A stretch of 64,000 nt of DNA, taken from NCBI GenBank assembly GCA_963807235.1, contig CAWEBF010000015.1:186001-250000 (forward strand), read 5' to 3'. The notes under the pieces were generated by a model. It was not told where the DNA came from. It worked only from the letters and a program-made list of their open reading frames with translations, and searched no databases. The first letter of the stretch is position 1; every line of letters begins with the position of its first letter. Origin of the DNA: CAWEBF01 sp963807235 (GTDB taxonomy: Bacteria > Acidobacteriota > Vicinamibacteria > Vicinamibacterales > UBA2999). Below, piece after piece: positions 11,135 through 19,511 of the stretch. The translations under genes and the position numbers were made by a program.

Positions 11135-12486
11135 TGTTCCTTGCCAAGAAACACCTGTCGCGGCGGACGATCCTGCGTGGCGCAGGCGCCACGCTGTCGC
11201 TGCCGCTCCTCGAGGCGATGGTGCCAGCGGCGACCGCGCTGGCGCAGACGGCGGCACGCGCGAAGCCGCGGTTCGTGGGCTGCTTCGTGCCGCACGGCGG
11301 GGCTCCCGGCTACTGGGTGCCGGCCAAGGAGGGCGCGCTCGAGGCCGAGCTGCCGTTCACCTGGAAGCCGCTCGAACCGTTCCGGAACCAGACGGTGATC
11401 CTGAGCGGGCTGCACTCGCGGTCGGCCGAACCGCCGCCAGGTGTGACCGGCGCGGACCACTGGGTCGCCGCCGCGTTTCTGTGCGCCGAGAAGCCGAAGA
11501 AGACGGCGGGCGCCGACGTGTATAACGGCACCACCATCGACCAGATCATCGCGCAGCGGATCGGGCGCGAAACCCTGATGCCGTCGATGCAACTCGCGGT
11601 GGAGGATCCGGGCGCCAACTCGAGCAACTGCGGCGAAGGATACAGCTGCACCTACACGAACACGATCTCGTGGGCGTCGCCCACGGCTCCCCTGCCCATG
11701 GAGCTGAACCCGCAGGTGGTGTTCGAGCGGATGTTCGGCGACGGCAGCACCGTGGAACAGCGCGCGGCACGCCGGGAGCGCGACCGCAGCGTCCTCGATT
11801 CGCTGACCGCGAGCCTCCAGCGGCTGCGCGGCGACGTCAGCGTGCCGGACCGCGCGCGGCTCGACGACTACACCGAACACGTGCGCGAGATCGAGCGCCG
11901 TCTTCAGATCGCGATGAAGGCCTCGACCGTGGCGCCCGAAAGCATGCCTGTTCCAGTGGGCGTGCCCCAGACCTTCGACGAGCACATCAAGCTGCAGTTC
12001 GACCTGCTGGCGCTGGCGTTCCAGGCCGACATCACGCGGGTGGGCACGCTGCTCTTCGCACGCGATCTGACGGGCCGCACCTACCCGGAAAGCGCGGCGC
12101 CCACGGCCGGCTTCCACGGCGTCTCGCACCACGGCGAAGACCCGCGCCGCATCGCCGAGCTGTCGAAGATCAACCAGTACCACGTCAAGATGCTGGCCCA
12201 CCTGGTGGATCGATTGGCGAAGACCAAGGATGGCGACGGGACGCTGCTCGACCAGTCCCTCGTGCTCTTCGGCAGCAACATGGGGAACTCCAACCAGCAC
12301 GTGCACTACGACGTGCCGCACGTCCTGGTGGGCGGCGCCGCCGGCAAGATGCGCGGCGGGCGGCACCTCGCGTATCCCTCGAAGCAGGTGCCGACCGGCA
12401 ACCTGCTCCTCAGTCTCCTGGACACGTTCGGCATCGAGCAGGACCGCATCGGCGACAGCACGGGCCGCCTGACCGGTTTGGTGTGA
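11134..12486 (+). CDS. DUF1552 family Tat-exported protein
   Basis: The 450-aa protein starts with a twin-arginine signal (SRRTILRG, then a hydrophobic stretch ending near residue 38), so it should be exported folded, probably to the periplasm. The rest matches DUF1552: GCFVPHGGAPGYW near the start, VILSGLHSRS, DHWVAAAFL, and LVLFGSNMGNSN near the C-terminus, an arrangement recalling DUF1501/sulfatase-like alkaline-phosphatase folds. It is translationally coupled to the PSD1-type gene by a one-base overlap. Function is unknown; an extracytoplasmic hydrolase acting with the heme protein is a guess. Confidence 0.9.
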   Translation: MFLAKKHLSRRTILRGAGATLSLPLLEAMVPAATALAQTAARAKPRFVGCFVPHGGAPGYWVPAKEGALEAELPFTWKPLEPFRNQTVILSGLHSRSAEPPPGVTGADHWVAAAFLCAEKPKKTAGADVYNGTTIDQIIAQRIGRETLMPSMQLAVEDPGANSSNCGEGYSCTYTNTISWASPTAPLPMELNPQVVFERMFGDGSTVEQRAARRERDRSVLDSLTASLQRLRGDVSVPDRARLDDYTEHVREIERRLQIAMKASTVAPESMPVPVGVPQTFDEHIKLQFDLLALAFQADITRVGTLLFARDLTGRTYPESAAPTAGFHGVSHHGEDPRRIAELSKINQYHVKMLAHLVDRLAKTKDGDGTLLDQSLVLFGSNMGNSNQHVHYDVPHVLVGGAAGKMRGGRHLAYPSKQVPTGNLLLSLLDTFGIEQDRIGDSTGRLTGLV

Positions 12487-12487
12487 C

Positions 12488-14284
12488 ATGGCGCTGAAAC
12501 TGACACTGCGAGGTCTGTTCAAGGTTCTCTTGGTCCTGGCGGCGCTGGCGTATGCCGGGCCGGATCTCCGGCTGAGTGCGGCCGCGTCCGACGTCGCCGA
12601 CGCGGCCATGCGCGGCGATATCGCCGCGGTTCGTGCGCTGGTGGCGAAGAAGGCCGACGTGAACGCGCCGCAGGGCGACGGCGCCACGGCCCTCCATTGG
12701 GCCGCCTACCGCGCCAACAAGGAACTGCTCGACGTGCTCTTGCGGGCTGGCGCGAACCCGCGCACCGCCAATCGCGCGGGCAGCACGCCGCTGTGGCTGG
12801 CCAGCGTCAACGGCGATGCCGCGATCGTGGGCGCGCTGCTTGCGGCGGGGGCCGAGGCCAACGAGGCGCTGCCCCTCGGTCGTACTCCGCTCATGGCTGC
12901 GTCGCGAACGGGCAGCGTGGACACCATGACGGTGCTGCTCGATCGCGGCGCAGACGTGAACGCCAAGGAAACGCTGCGGGGCACCACCGCGCTGATGTGG
13001 GCGGCCGATGAAGGCCACGAGGCGGCGGTCCAGTTGCTGGTCCGGCGCGGCGCGGATTTCAAGGCGCGTTCGAACCCGGCCACTCGGGGCCGCGGGCCGG
13101 CCCTGGGCAAGGCGAACGATCCGCGGAAGGCCGTGGCGGCGCAAGGCGCGGCGGTGGCGGCGGGGCGAGCGCTGGACCTGGGTCAACTGAACCAGCTCAC
13201 CAACCCCGGCGCTGGAGGGCGTGGCGGCGGCGCCGGCGCCGGCCGCGGCAATGCTGCCGGGCGCGGCAACGCCGGTGGAGCGGCCGATGATTTCGACGAT
13301 GCGGCGCCTCCGGTCTTTCGAGGCCGCGCCGAGCCGACCGACGGCGGCGAGCTGACGCCGCTCGTTTACGCGACGCGCTCGAACGATCTCGACACGGTGA
13401 AGGTGCTGCTCGAAGCCGGCGCCGACATCAACCAGGTGACCGGCTACGGCTGGAGCCCGCTGCTCGTGGCGACGCAGAACCGGTACTACAAGCTCGCGGC
13501 CTACCTGATCGAGCGTGGCGCGGATCCCAACCTCCCGAACAAGGGCGGGTGGACGCCGCTCTATCTCGCCACGGACAACCGCAACATCGAGAACGGTGAC
13601 TATCCCGTCCGCAAGGGCGACATGGATCACCTGGAGTTCATCAAGTTCCTGCTCGACAAGGGCGCCAACGTCAACGCGCGCGTGAAGGACAGCACGGAGA
13701 CGCGCACCGTGTTCACGAATCAGTGGCTCGACGAGAACGGCGCCACGGCGTTCCTGCGCGCCTCACAGTCTGGCGACCTCGAGCTGATGAAGCTGCTGCT
13801 CGCGCGCGGCGCCGATCCGAAGATCGCGACGGTGCTGGGCGTGACCGCCCTGCACGTGGCCGCGGGCGTCGGCTGGGTGGAGGGCATCACCTACGAGTGG
13901 TCGCCCGAGGCGACGCACGAGGCCGTGAAGATGCTGCTCGGCCTCGGCCTCGACGTGAACGCGCAGGCCGACACCGGGCGCGTGGCGCTCCACGGCGCCG
14001 GCCACAAGGGTCGCGCGGCGGTCATCCAGACGCTGGCGGACGCCGGAGCGAAGCTCGATGTGCGGGACTACGGCAACACCGACAACCGCGGCGGCAAGCT
14101 GGCCATCCACACGTGGCAGGCCGTGGACTATGCGGATGGGCTCGTGCGCGTCGGCGTGCAATCGGCGATTGGGCACCCGGAGGCTGGACTGCTGTTGCGG
14201 AAGCTGATGGAGGCCAAGGGGCTGCCCGTGCCGCCGGTGGGCCGCACGCTCGAGTCGATCTGCATCACCGAGGCCTGCGAATAG
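12488..14284 (+). CDS. Exported ankyrin-repeat protein
   Basis: A 598-aa protein with a signal peptide (LFKVLLVLAALAYAGP) and about ten ankyrin repeats recognisable by G-x-TPL/TAL and LL-x-GA motifs, for example GDGATALHWAAYRANKELLD and ALHVAAGVGW. The array is interrupted near residues 235-265 by a Gly/Arg/Ala-rich low-complexity stretch. It starts one base after the DUF1552 stop, so the three genes form one operon, and it is probably a periplasmic binding scaffold. Its partner is unknown. Confidence 0.9.
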   Translation: MALKLTLRGLFKVLLVLAALAYAGPDLRLSAAASDVADAAMRGDIAAVRALVAKKADVNAPQGDGATALHWAAYRANKELLDVLLRAGANPRTANRAGSTPLWLASVNGDAAIVGALLAAGAEANEALPLGRTPLMAASRTGSVDTMTVLLDRGADVNAKETLRGTTALMWAADEGHEAAVQLLVRRGADFKARSNPATRGRGPALGKANDPRKAVAAQGAAVAAGRALDLGQLNQLTNPGAGGRGGGAGAGRGNAAGRGNAGGAADDFDDAAPPVFRGRAEPTDGGELTPLVYATRSNDLDTVKVLLEAGADINQVTGYGWSPLLVATQNRYYKLAAYLIERGADPNLPNKGGWTPLYLATDNRNIENGDYPVRKGDMDHLEFIKFLLDKGANVNARVKDSTETRTVFTNQWLDENGATAFLRASQSGDLELMKLLLARGADPKIATVLGVTALHVAAGVGWVEGITYEWSPEATHEAVKMLLGLGLDVNAQADTGRVALHGAGHKGRAAVIQTLADAGAKLDVRDYGNTDNRGGKLAIHTWQAVDYADGLVRVGVQSAIGHPEAGLLLRKLMEAKGLPVPPVGRTLESICITEACE

Positions 14285-14291
14285 GCTCGTC

Positions 14292-14618
14292 TCAGCTCGC
14301 AGTCGCGATCGACTCGACGCGAATCGTTTGCGTCTTTGCGTCCAGCGTGCCGATCACGCGGACGCGCTGTGCGGCGAACTTCGCGGGCGCTTCCTGATCC
14401 GTCAACTCGTAGATCTCCTCGCCAACGAGCAGCACGTACTTGGCGTCGTGCAGGCGGATGCAGGCCGTGACGCACTCGGCGTCGGTCGGCCCCATCCGCA
14501 TCCGGGCGTGGCCGGCCATCGCGCAGGCGTCGTCGGTGATCGTGCCGGTGAAGGTCTGACGACTCTGCCCGCCGGACAGCATGCCGAGCACCAGGACACC
14601 GACCACCAGGATCTTCAC
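14292..14618 (-). CDS. Small secreted protein of unknown function
   Basis: A 108-aa protein with a short signal peptide (ILVVGVLVLGMLSGG), then TFTGTITDDACAM, MGPTDAECVTACIRLHDAKYVLLV and a beta-rich end (VRVIGTLDAKTQTIRV). The three cysteines are set as in small Acidobacteria-type secreted proteins that I recognise only as a conserved family. The start is GTG. A TATCAT -10 box lies 7 nt upstream, suggesting a leaderless message. It is convergent with the ankyrin gene. Confidence 0.75.
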   Translation of the reverse strand: MKILVVGVLVLGMLSGGQSRQTFTGTITDDACAMAGHARMRMGPTDAECVTACIRLHDAKYVLLVGEEIYELTDQEAPAKFAAQRVRVIGTLDAKTQTIRVESIATAS

Positions 14619-14625
14619 GCTCTCG

Positions 14626-14631
14626 ATGATA
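14626..14631 (-). promoter_or_regulatory. -10 box of a predicted leaderless promoter
   Basis: TATCAT on the minus strand, 7 nt before the GTG at 14618. The spacing places the transcription start at or next to the start codon. Confidence 0.5.
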
Positions 14632-14640
14632 CAAGCGAAT

Positions 14641-14981
14641 TCAGGGCAGCTTTCGCATCCCCAGCGCCACGAACAGCCAGCCGGCCGTCAGGCAGGCAAA
14701 GGCCAGAAACCCCGCCACCGTCGACTCCGCCAGCCCGGCGCCATCCGCTGAAACGACATCGTCCCCCGCGGGGGCTCGTGACAGCCCGATCAGGCTGTTG
14801 GCCAGGCCGAGCAGGACGTTGCAGACTGCCGCGAACGTGCCCGCCGTCGACAACGGCCGCATCAGTGCCAGCTTCCGCTCGCTCGGCCAAAAGAGGAAAG
14901 CGAGCCCCATCGCCAGCGGCGCGGCGCTGATTGCAAGAGCGCCAGCTGCGCTGCCAGACTCATGTTCGTCAGGACATCCAC
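14641..14981 (-). CDS. Small integral membrane protein (frameshifted)
   Basis: A 113-aa protein after restoring one missing G near 14934. It has three to four hydrophobic segments: ALLAISAAPLAMGLAFLFW, FAAVCNVLLGLANSLIG and VAGFLAFACLTAGWLFVAL. A perfect AGGAGG lies 4 nt before the GTG at 14981. It has no recognised family. It sits tail to tail-side of the previous small gene and is divergent from an ECF sigma factor, without evidence of a shared role. Confidence 0.6.
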
Positions 14982-15022
14982 GATGCCTCCTTTCCGCCGT
15001 GACTCACTCGCGGCGTATCGGA

Positions 15023-15060
15023 TATAACGCTTAAGCCGGCGCGGCGTGACGGCTGTCACG
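15023..15060 (+). promoter_or_regulatory. Promoter and inverted repeat upstream of the ECF sigma gene
   Basis: A TATAAC -10 box (15023-15028) is followed by the perfect inverted repeat CGTGAC-GGCT-GTCACG (15045-15060) in the leader of the sigma gene at 15081. The repeat may be an operator or a leader hairpin. Confidence 0.4.
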
Positions 15061-15080
15061 ATCGCCAGCCAGGTCGCGTT

Positions 15081-15677
15081 ATGACTACGGTGGACCGGGA
15101 CCTCGAGCTGCAGCTCGTCGCGCGCCTGCGCGCGGGCGACGCAGCCGCCTTTGACGAGGTGTACGCCGCCTACAACCGGCGCCTGTTCACGTTCCTGGCG
15201 CGGCTGTCGGGCAGCCGTGACGTGGCTGAGGACCTCGTCGAGGAGACCTGGCTGCGGCTGGTTGCGCACCGGGATCGGTTGCAGCCCGACACGCGCTTCG
15301 GGCCATGGCTGTTCACGGTGGCGAGGAATCTGTATCTGAGTTACCGCCGCTCGCGGATGCTGGAGGACACCTTTCGGCCCGATGCGACCGACAGCTGGCC
15401 AAACGCCGGCCTGTTCCGCTCGCCATTCGAGGAGACCGCCACCACCGAGTTCGAACGGCAGGTTGAGACCGCGCTGGCGGAGCTGCCGCTGGCCCATCGC
15501 GAAGTGCTGCTGCTCGTCGGCGTCGAAGGTCTCCGGCCGGCCGAGGCGGCCGCGGTGTGCGGTGTCAGCCCCGAAGCCCTGCGTCAGCGTCTCAGCCGGG
15601 CGCGGGCACTGCTGGCCGAGAGGCTGGAAGATGCCCGCCGTCTGCCGGCGGCGGCGCCGCGGGAGGTGACCCCATGA
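15081..15677 (+). CDS. ECF-type RNA polymerase sigma factor
   Basis: The 198-aa protein has sigma region 2 (AEDLVEETWLRLVAHRD and GPWLFTVARNLYLSYRR) and region 4 (LPLAHREVLLLVGVEGL, then the HTH SPEALRQRLSRAR), with no region 3, as in extracytoplasmic-function sigma factors. The next gene overlaps its stop as ATGA and encodes a small one-pass membrane protein that could be its anti-sigma partner. Targets are unknown. Confidence 0.88.
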   Translation: MTTVDRDLELQLVARLRAGDAAAFDEVYAAYNRRLFTFLARLSGSRDVAEDLVEETWLRLVAHRDRLQPDTRFGPWLFTVARNLYLSYRRSRMLEDTFRPDATDSWPNAGLFRSPFEETATTEFERQVETALAELPLAHREVLLLVGVEGLRPAEAAAVCGVSPEALRQRLSRARALLAERLEDARRLPAAAPREVTP

Positions 15678-15910
15678 GCCCTCACGACCCTCACGGACGG
15701 GAACTGCAGGCGCTCGCGGGTCTCTCCCCTGTCGCCCCAGGCGACGCGTGGGAGCGCCGCGTGCACGCACGCTGCCGGGCCGCGCTCGGAAAGCAGCCTC
15801 GGAGCGGTGGGGTGGCGCCGCGCCTCCTCGACGCGGCGCTCGTGATGGCGATCGGCCTCTATCTGGCCTCTGTCGTGACCGAAGCGGTGCGGCTCGTCAC
15901 GGCCGGCTGA
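15674..15910 (+). CDS. Small single-pass membrane protein, possible anti-sigma factor
   Basis: A 78-aa protein with a hydrophilic N-terminal half and one C-terminal transmembrane helix (AALVMAIGLYLASVVTEAV). It is translationally coupled to the ECF sigma gene by an ATGA overlap. It lacks the HxxxCxxC zinc motif of the other anti-sigma factor in this window, so an anti-sigma role rests on position only. Confidence 0.65.
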   Translation: MSPHDPHGRELQALAGLSPVAPGDAWERRVHARCRAALGKQPRSGGVAPRLLDAALVMAIGLYLASVVTEAVRLVTAG

Positions 15911-15914
15911 CCGC

Positions 15915-16415
15915 TCAGGACAGCCCCGCCGCCACTTCCTCCAGGCGGTCGTAGCTGATGGCGGCGCCGCGCTCCATGCCGGTCTGCAGCACCATGTCAC
16001 GCACGTCCTTCGACGGATAGGTGGCGGTCACCGTGATCCGTGTCTTGCCGTTCTCCTCGGTCAGCACCACGGTCACAACCGACCCCGCGTCCGGGAACGG
16101 CTCGAAGACCTCGGTGCAGACGAGCCGCTCCGGCGGAGTGATTTCACGGTAGACGCCGTAGAAGGCAGGCATCCTGCCCTCGGGGCCTTCGCCGACGTAG
16201 CGCCACGCGCCGCCCACTCGCAGGTCGATCTCGCACACCGGCACCGAATGCTTGTCGTCGAGAATGCCCCACCAACGCCGGACGTGTTCGGGCTTGGTCA
16301 ACGCTTCGAAAACGAGATGGCGCGGCGCGTCGAAGAGACGCGTCAACACGATGTCCGTATCGGACGGGGTGGTGACCTTGAAGGTCTGGCTATTTGCGGC
16401 GCTGCTTACGGGCAT
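15915..16415 (-). CDS. SRPBCC (AHSA1-type) domain protein
   Basis: The 166-aa protein has the START/Bet v1-like hallmarks of the AHSA1 family: FDAPRHLVFEALTKPEHVRRWWG at the start, VGGAWRY in the middle, and GMERG...SYDRLEEV at the end. These domains bind hydrophobic ligands and are often paired with ArsR-family regulators, as here: its start overlaps the 3' end of the ArsR gene by 26 nt. Ligand unknown. Confidence 0.9.
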   Translation of the reverse strand: MPVSSAANSQTFKVTTPSDTDIVLTRLFDAPRHLVFEALTKPEHVRRWWGILDDKHSVPVCEIDLRVGGAWRYVGEGPEGRMPAFYGVYREITPPERLVCTEVFEPFPDAGSVVTVVLTEENGKTRITVTATYPSKDVRDMVLQTGMERGAAISYDRLEEVAAGLS

Positions 16416-16758
16416 GGGACTTCTCCTTCGTGTTCTTGGTTTTCATCTGCTGCAGGTAGCTGTCGAGGCGGTCGAACCGCGCCTCCCAGATGTGGCGGTA
16501 GCGCTCGGCCCACTCGGCCACTTCCTTGAGCGGCGCCGCCTCGATGCGGCAGGGCCGCCACTGGGCCTCGCGTCCCCGCGCGATGAGACCCGCACGCTCC
16601 AGCACGCGGAGGTGCTTGGAGACGGCGGGCAGGCTCATGTCGAACGGTTCGGCCAGCTCGGTGACCGACCGCTCCCCCGCGATCAGACGCGCGAGGATCG
16701 CCCGGCGGGTGGGGTCGGCCAGGGCGGCGAACGTGGTGCTCAGTTGGTCCGTGGGCAT
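16390..16758 (-). CDS. ArsR-family transcriptional repressor
   Basis: The 122-aa winged-helix protein reads ALADPTRRAILARLIAGERSVTELAEPF and SLPAVSKHLRVLERAGLI, the canonical ArsR DNA-binding helices. No metal-binding cysteine pair is seen, so it belongs to the metal-independent group that pairs with SRPBCC proteins. The C-terminus is Lys/Arg-rich (MKTKNTKEKSHARKQRRK). It is first in a two-gene operon and probably autoregulates through the palindromes just upstream. Confidence 0.92.
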   Translation of the reverse strand: MPTDQLSTTFAALADPTRRAILARLIAGERSVTELAEPFDMSLPAVSKHLRVLERAGLIARGREAQWRPCRIEAAPLKEVAEWAERYRHIWEARFDRLDSYLQQMKTKNTKEKSHARKQRRK

Positions 16759-16766
16759 CTGTAGTG

Positions 16767-16794
16767 AACCTATGAGTTAATTAACCTATAGGTT
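16767..16794 (-). promoter_or_regulatory. Palindromic operator for the ArsR/SRPBCC operon
   Basis: A perfect 12-bp palindrome AACCTATAGGTT (16783-16794) and a near copy AACCTATGAGTT (16767-16778) are spaced 16 bp centre to centre, with another palindrome GTTAATTAAC between them. They lie 9-36 nt before the ArsR start, in the only A/T-rich patch nearby. A TTGACA -35 (16814-16819, minus strand) is upstream. A good candidate ArsR binding site. Confidence 0.65.
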
Positions 16795-16850
16795 TAATAC
16801 AACGCGGCCGTGCTGTCAAGCACGTCCGCCATGTGTTTCTAGTCGGCATC

Positions 16851-17184
16851 GGCAGGCCGGGTCCGTACTCGGCCGGCGCCTCCCATTCCGCAGACCGGAA
16901 ATTCGTCCTCCTGCCTACCGGTCCCACGGCAACTAGGCCTTGATTCCATCGACAACCACGTGGCATGCACCTGCCGGGTAGTTAGAGGCGATCGTGGGGC
17001 CGTCACGCGGAACGAACCAAGGGCGGCTCGGTCATGGTTGCCCTTGGTTCGTTCGGCAGTGTCTGCTTTGGCGCGCACGCGCGCCAGGTGTTGCGGTGAT
17101 TCGTCGGGACGATTCGATTTCGTGGCTCTCGATGTCGGTATGCTCCATAGGGAGTCGCCAGCCGAGTACGGACCCCCGCCTGCC
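16851..17184. repeat. Foldback element with ~34-bp inverted termini (MITE-like)
   Basis: This accounts for most of the 480-nt gene-free stretch 16759-17238. The ends 16851-16884 and 17150-17184 are inverted copies with about 90% identity, sharing GGCAGGC, GTCCGTACTCGG and GGCG. In the middle is a perfect 15-bp hairpin (17010-17024 with 17040-17054). A smaller inverted pair GACCGG/CCGGTC lies at 16893-16923. I see no credible coding sequence inside. A non-autonomous mobile element or a large structured RNA would both fit; no clear target-site duplication is visible. Confidence 0.6.
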
Positions 17185-17238
17185 TTCGAGTGGGGCCTCG
17201 TGTCGTGCAGGATGTAGCATCACGCCGGATAGGGACGA

Positions 17239-17652
17239 GTGAGAACATCCACTTTCGCGCTCACGATCATCAGCCTCGCCGCGGGGTTGTGCCACCAGTC
17301 CCACTCCCGTCATTGCGCCAGGGCCTGGGGAGGTTCGCATGTGCGGATGCAAGTCACTTCAGGTGGGGCGCGTCTCGAATACGACTGTGCCGATGGCGTC
17401 ATCGAGGAACCGCTTCGCCCCGATAGCGAGGGCTCGTTTACTGCGGCCGGGACTCACACGCCGGGCCGCCCTGGTCCGGTTCGTGGGGACGAAACCCTGC
17501 CATCGTTTCGTGCCCGATACCGTGGTCACGTGCAGGACGACCAGATGAGCCTCGTTGTCACCTTGACGGAGACGGGCACCCAGATGGGCCCGTTCGAGCT
17601 TCGCCGTGGAAGTTCTGGCTCGTGGTGCGGTGCCTGTAATGGAACGACGTGA
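17239..17652 (+). CDS. Conserved hypothetical secreted protein
   Basis: A 137-aa protein starting with GTG and a signal-like segment (FALTIISLAAGLC). The rest is beta-rich: GGARLEYDCADGVIEEPL, a Gly/Pro-rich turn, ARYRGHVQDDQMSLVVTL and MGPFELRRGSSG. This order recurs in small secreted proteins of unknown function from several phyla, but I cannot name the family. The GTGA overlap with the following hydrolase suggests coexpression. Confidence 0.65.
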   Translation: MRTSTFALTIISLAAGLCHQSHSRHCARAWGGSHVRMQVTSGGARLEYDCADGVIEEPLRPDSEGSFTAAGTHTPGRPGPVRGDETLPSFRARYRGHVQDDQMSLVVTLTETGTQMGPFELRRGSSGSWCGACNGTT

Positions 17653-18452
17653 AGCTCGTGCGACTCCTGACGTCGTTGGGCGCCGGGACATTCGTGTCGA
17701 CTCTCGTCCCGACGAAGAGTGCGGCACAGGTGCCTGTGCGTTATGAGACCTATGGCCGCGGCCCCGTACTGTTTCTGGGCTCTCCGATCAGCGTCAACAA
17801 GAGTGGCCAGGGCAGCGATCCGATCGCAGCACTCCGGCAGGGTTATCTCGACCGGCTCACCGATCGGTATCAGGTCATCGTGATGGACTATCCCCCGACT
17901 GGAGCCGAGGCGGGAGCCGCTGTGAACTCGTTCGATCCAGATCGAGTCTGCGCGGACGTCATCGCCGTTGCGAACGCCGCTGGTGCAGAGCGGTTTGCCT
18001 GGTACGGTTACTCGTGGGGCGGCGTCGTCGGCCTTCAACTCGCGGCCCGGACGGACCGGCTGAGCGCCTTGATTTGCGGCGGTTGGCCGCCGATCGGCGC
18101 GTCGTATCGCGACATGACTGCCGTGTCGGAATGGCTCGCGCAACGGACGGGCGCCGCTGAAGCGCAATTGATGGTCACGTTCTATCGCGCCCTGAACGAG
18201 TGGCGGGACGAAGAAGCCGTGTCGAAGTTCACGTGCCCGCGTATGGCGTTTGCCGGCAGCGACGACGTCATCACGACCGGCGGTTACACCACACGCATCG
18301 GACCGCTCGTCGCCGAGCGTCGCACCGACCTGGAGCGGCTGGGGTGGACCGTCCGATTGGTGGATAAGGCCCGGCACGACCTGTTCACGCGGCCGGAGGT
18401 CGTCGTACCGCTCGTGCGGGCTTTTCTGGACCCAATCTTGTTGCGAGCGTGA
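17649..18452 (+). CDS. Alpha/beta hydrolase
   Basis: The 267-aa protein has an alpha/beta-hydrolase core with nucleophile elbow GYSWGG (Ser in AWYGYSWGGVVGLQLA), a catalytic-Asp candidate in AFAGSDDVITT and His in DKARHDLF. An N-terminal signal segment (LLTSLGAGTFVSTLVPT) suggests export. The GTG start overlaps the preceding TGA. The substrate is unknown; esterase or peptidase activity is plausible. Confidence 0.85.
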   Translation: MKLVRLLTSLGAGTFVSTLVPTKSAAQVPVRYETYGRGPVLFLGSPISVNKSGQGSDPIAALRQGYLDRLTDRYQVIVMDYPPTGAEAGAAVNSFDPDRVCADVIAVANAAGAERFAWYGYSWGGVVGLQLAARTDRLSALICGGWPPIGASYRDMTAVSEWLAQRTGAAEAQLMVTFYRALNEWRDEEAVSKFTCPRMAFAGSDDVITTGGYTTRIGPLVAERRTDLERLGWTVRLVDKARHDLFTRPEVVVPLVRAFLDPILLRA

Positions 18453-18475
18453 GGCGCGTACCTCGAATTTGGCAG

Positions 18476-18510
18476 GCCTGGAGCCTGGAGCCCGAAGCCT
18501 GGAGCCTGAA
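18476..18510. repeat. Heptanucleotide tandem repeat (GCCTGGA)5
   Basis: Five 7-bp units: GCCTGGA, GCCTGGA, GCCCGAA, GCCTGGA, GCCTGAA. They fill the space between the hydrolase stop and the convergent TonB stop at 18512. One of about nine loci in this window with the same 7-bp period. Confidence 0.9.
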
Positions 18511-18511
18511 A

Positions 18512-19412
18512 CTAGCGCAGGGTGAACTGGAGTTCGATCGTGACGAGCACGGCGACGGGCTCGCCGAAGCGCGTGCCGGGCGCGAACCGCCACTGGCGGG
18601 CGGCCTTGATGGCCTCCTGGTCGAGGCCGAACGTGCCGTCGAGCGACTTCACCACTTCCACGCGCCCCACCGTGCCGTCGGGCATGACGACGCACTCGAG
18701 CAGCACGATGCCCTGCACCTTCGCGCGCATCGCCTCCGCCGTGTAGGCCGGCTTCACCTCGCGCAGCACGCGAGGAATCATGACGCCGTTGCCCGGCCGG
18801 AATACGCCGCCGCCAGTGCCACCGCCGCGGCCCTCCCCCAGACCTGAGCCGGTGCCCGGGCCGACGCCCGTGCCACGTCCGTCTCCCCCGCCGCCTCCAA
18901 CGCCCGCGCCTTGCGATTCGGTGCTGGCCTGGTTGCTGGTGATGGCACCCGGAGCGATGACCGGTGCTGCGGCGGTCTGGACCGCGGGAATGTTGATCTC
19001 CGGCGTCGGTTCGGGCTCGGGCTTCGGCACCGGGACCGGTTCGGGCGGCTTCGGAACCGACACTTCCTGCTTCCCCGGCAGCTCGACCTTCTTGGGTGGC
19101 TCCGGCGACTCATTGCCACCGCCGCCACCGCCGCCGCCTGGACCCGGGTCGGCCAGCCACACGATGTCGGGCAACGTGTCCGGCAGCACGGCCTCGGTAC
19201 ACCCGGTCGGGCACGAGCTGCGACGCCAGGAACAACAGGCCCAGTATCGCTATATGCGTGACCACCGAGACGCCCAGGGCGTTGCCGATGCGCTGCTGCT
19301 GCTGCTGGAACAGGAACGGCACTTCGGCAGGGCCCAGCCCTTCCGGCCGCACCGTCAGGTGCGCCGGGGCCGCAGGGGCACGACGGGGCGATTCAGGCTT
19401 CACGCTCGACAT
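18512..19412 (-). CDS. TonB family energy-transducing protein (frameshifted)
   Basis: A 299-aa protein once an extra base near 19197 is removed. Order: cytoplasmic N-terminus, one transmembrane helix (NALGVSVVTHIAILGLLFLA), a Pro/Glu-rich periplasmic spacer (PKPPEPVPVPKPEPEP), a Gly-rich segment, and a C-terminal TonB domain (LREVKPAYTAEAMRAKVQG and AARQWRFAPG). TonB links the inner-membrane proton-driven ExbBD motor to outer-membrane receptors; neither exbBD nor a receptor is nearby. The C-terminus abuts a heptad repeat array. Confidence 0.87.
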
Positions 19413-19511
19413 GATGGCTTCGACGCGAGACTCGGCTCATTGTCACCGACGCGCGGCGGGTCCGCAAGGTCGCTGATATCCGATTTGACGCCGGATCTCG
19501 CCAAACGGCTC

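Noticed and set aside
13194..13290. Gly-rich stretch in the ankyrin gene as an inserted repeat element
   Set aside because: The frame is kept and the composition is a low-complexity linker; no direct repeats at its ends.
16839..17352. Short open frames in the foldback region
   Set aside because: They are arginine/proline-rich shadow frames without starts, ribosome sites or conservation, and are explained by the inverted repeats.
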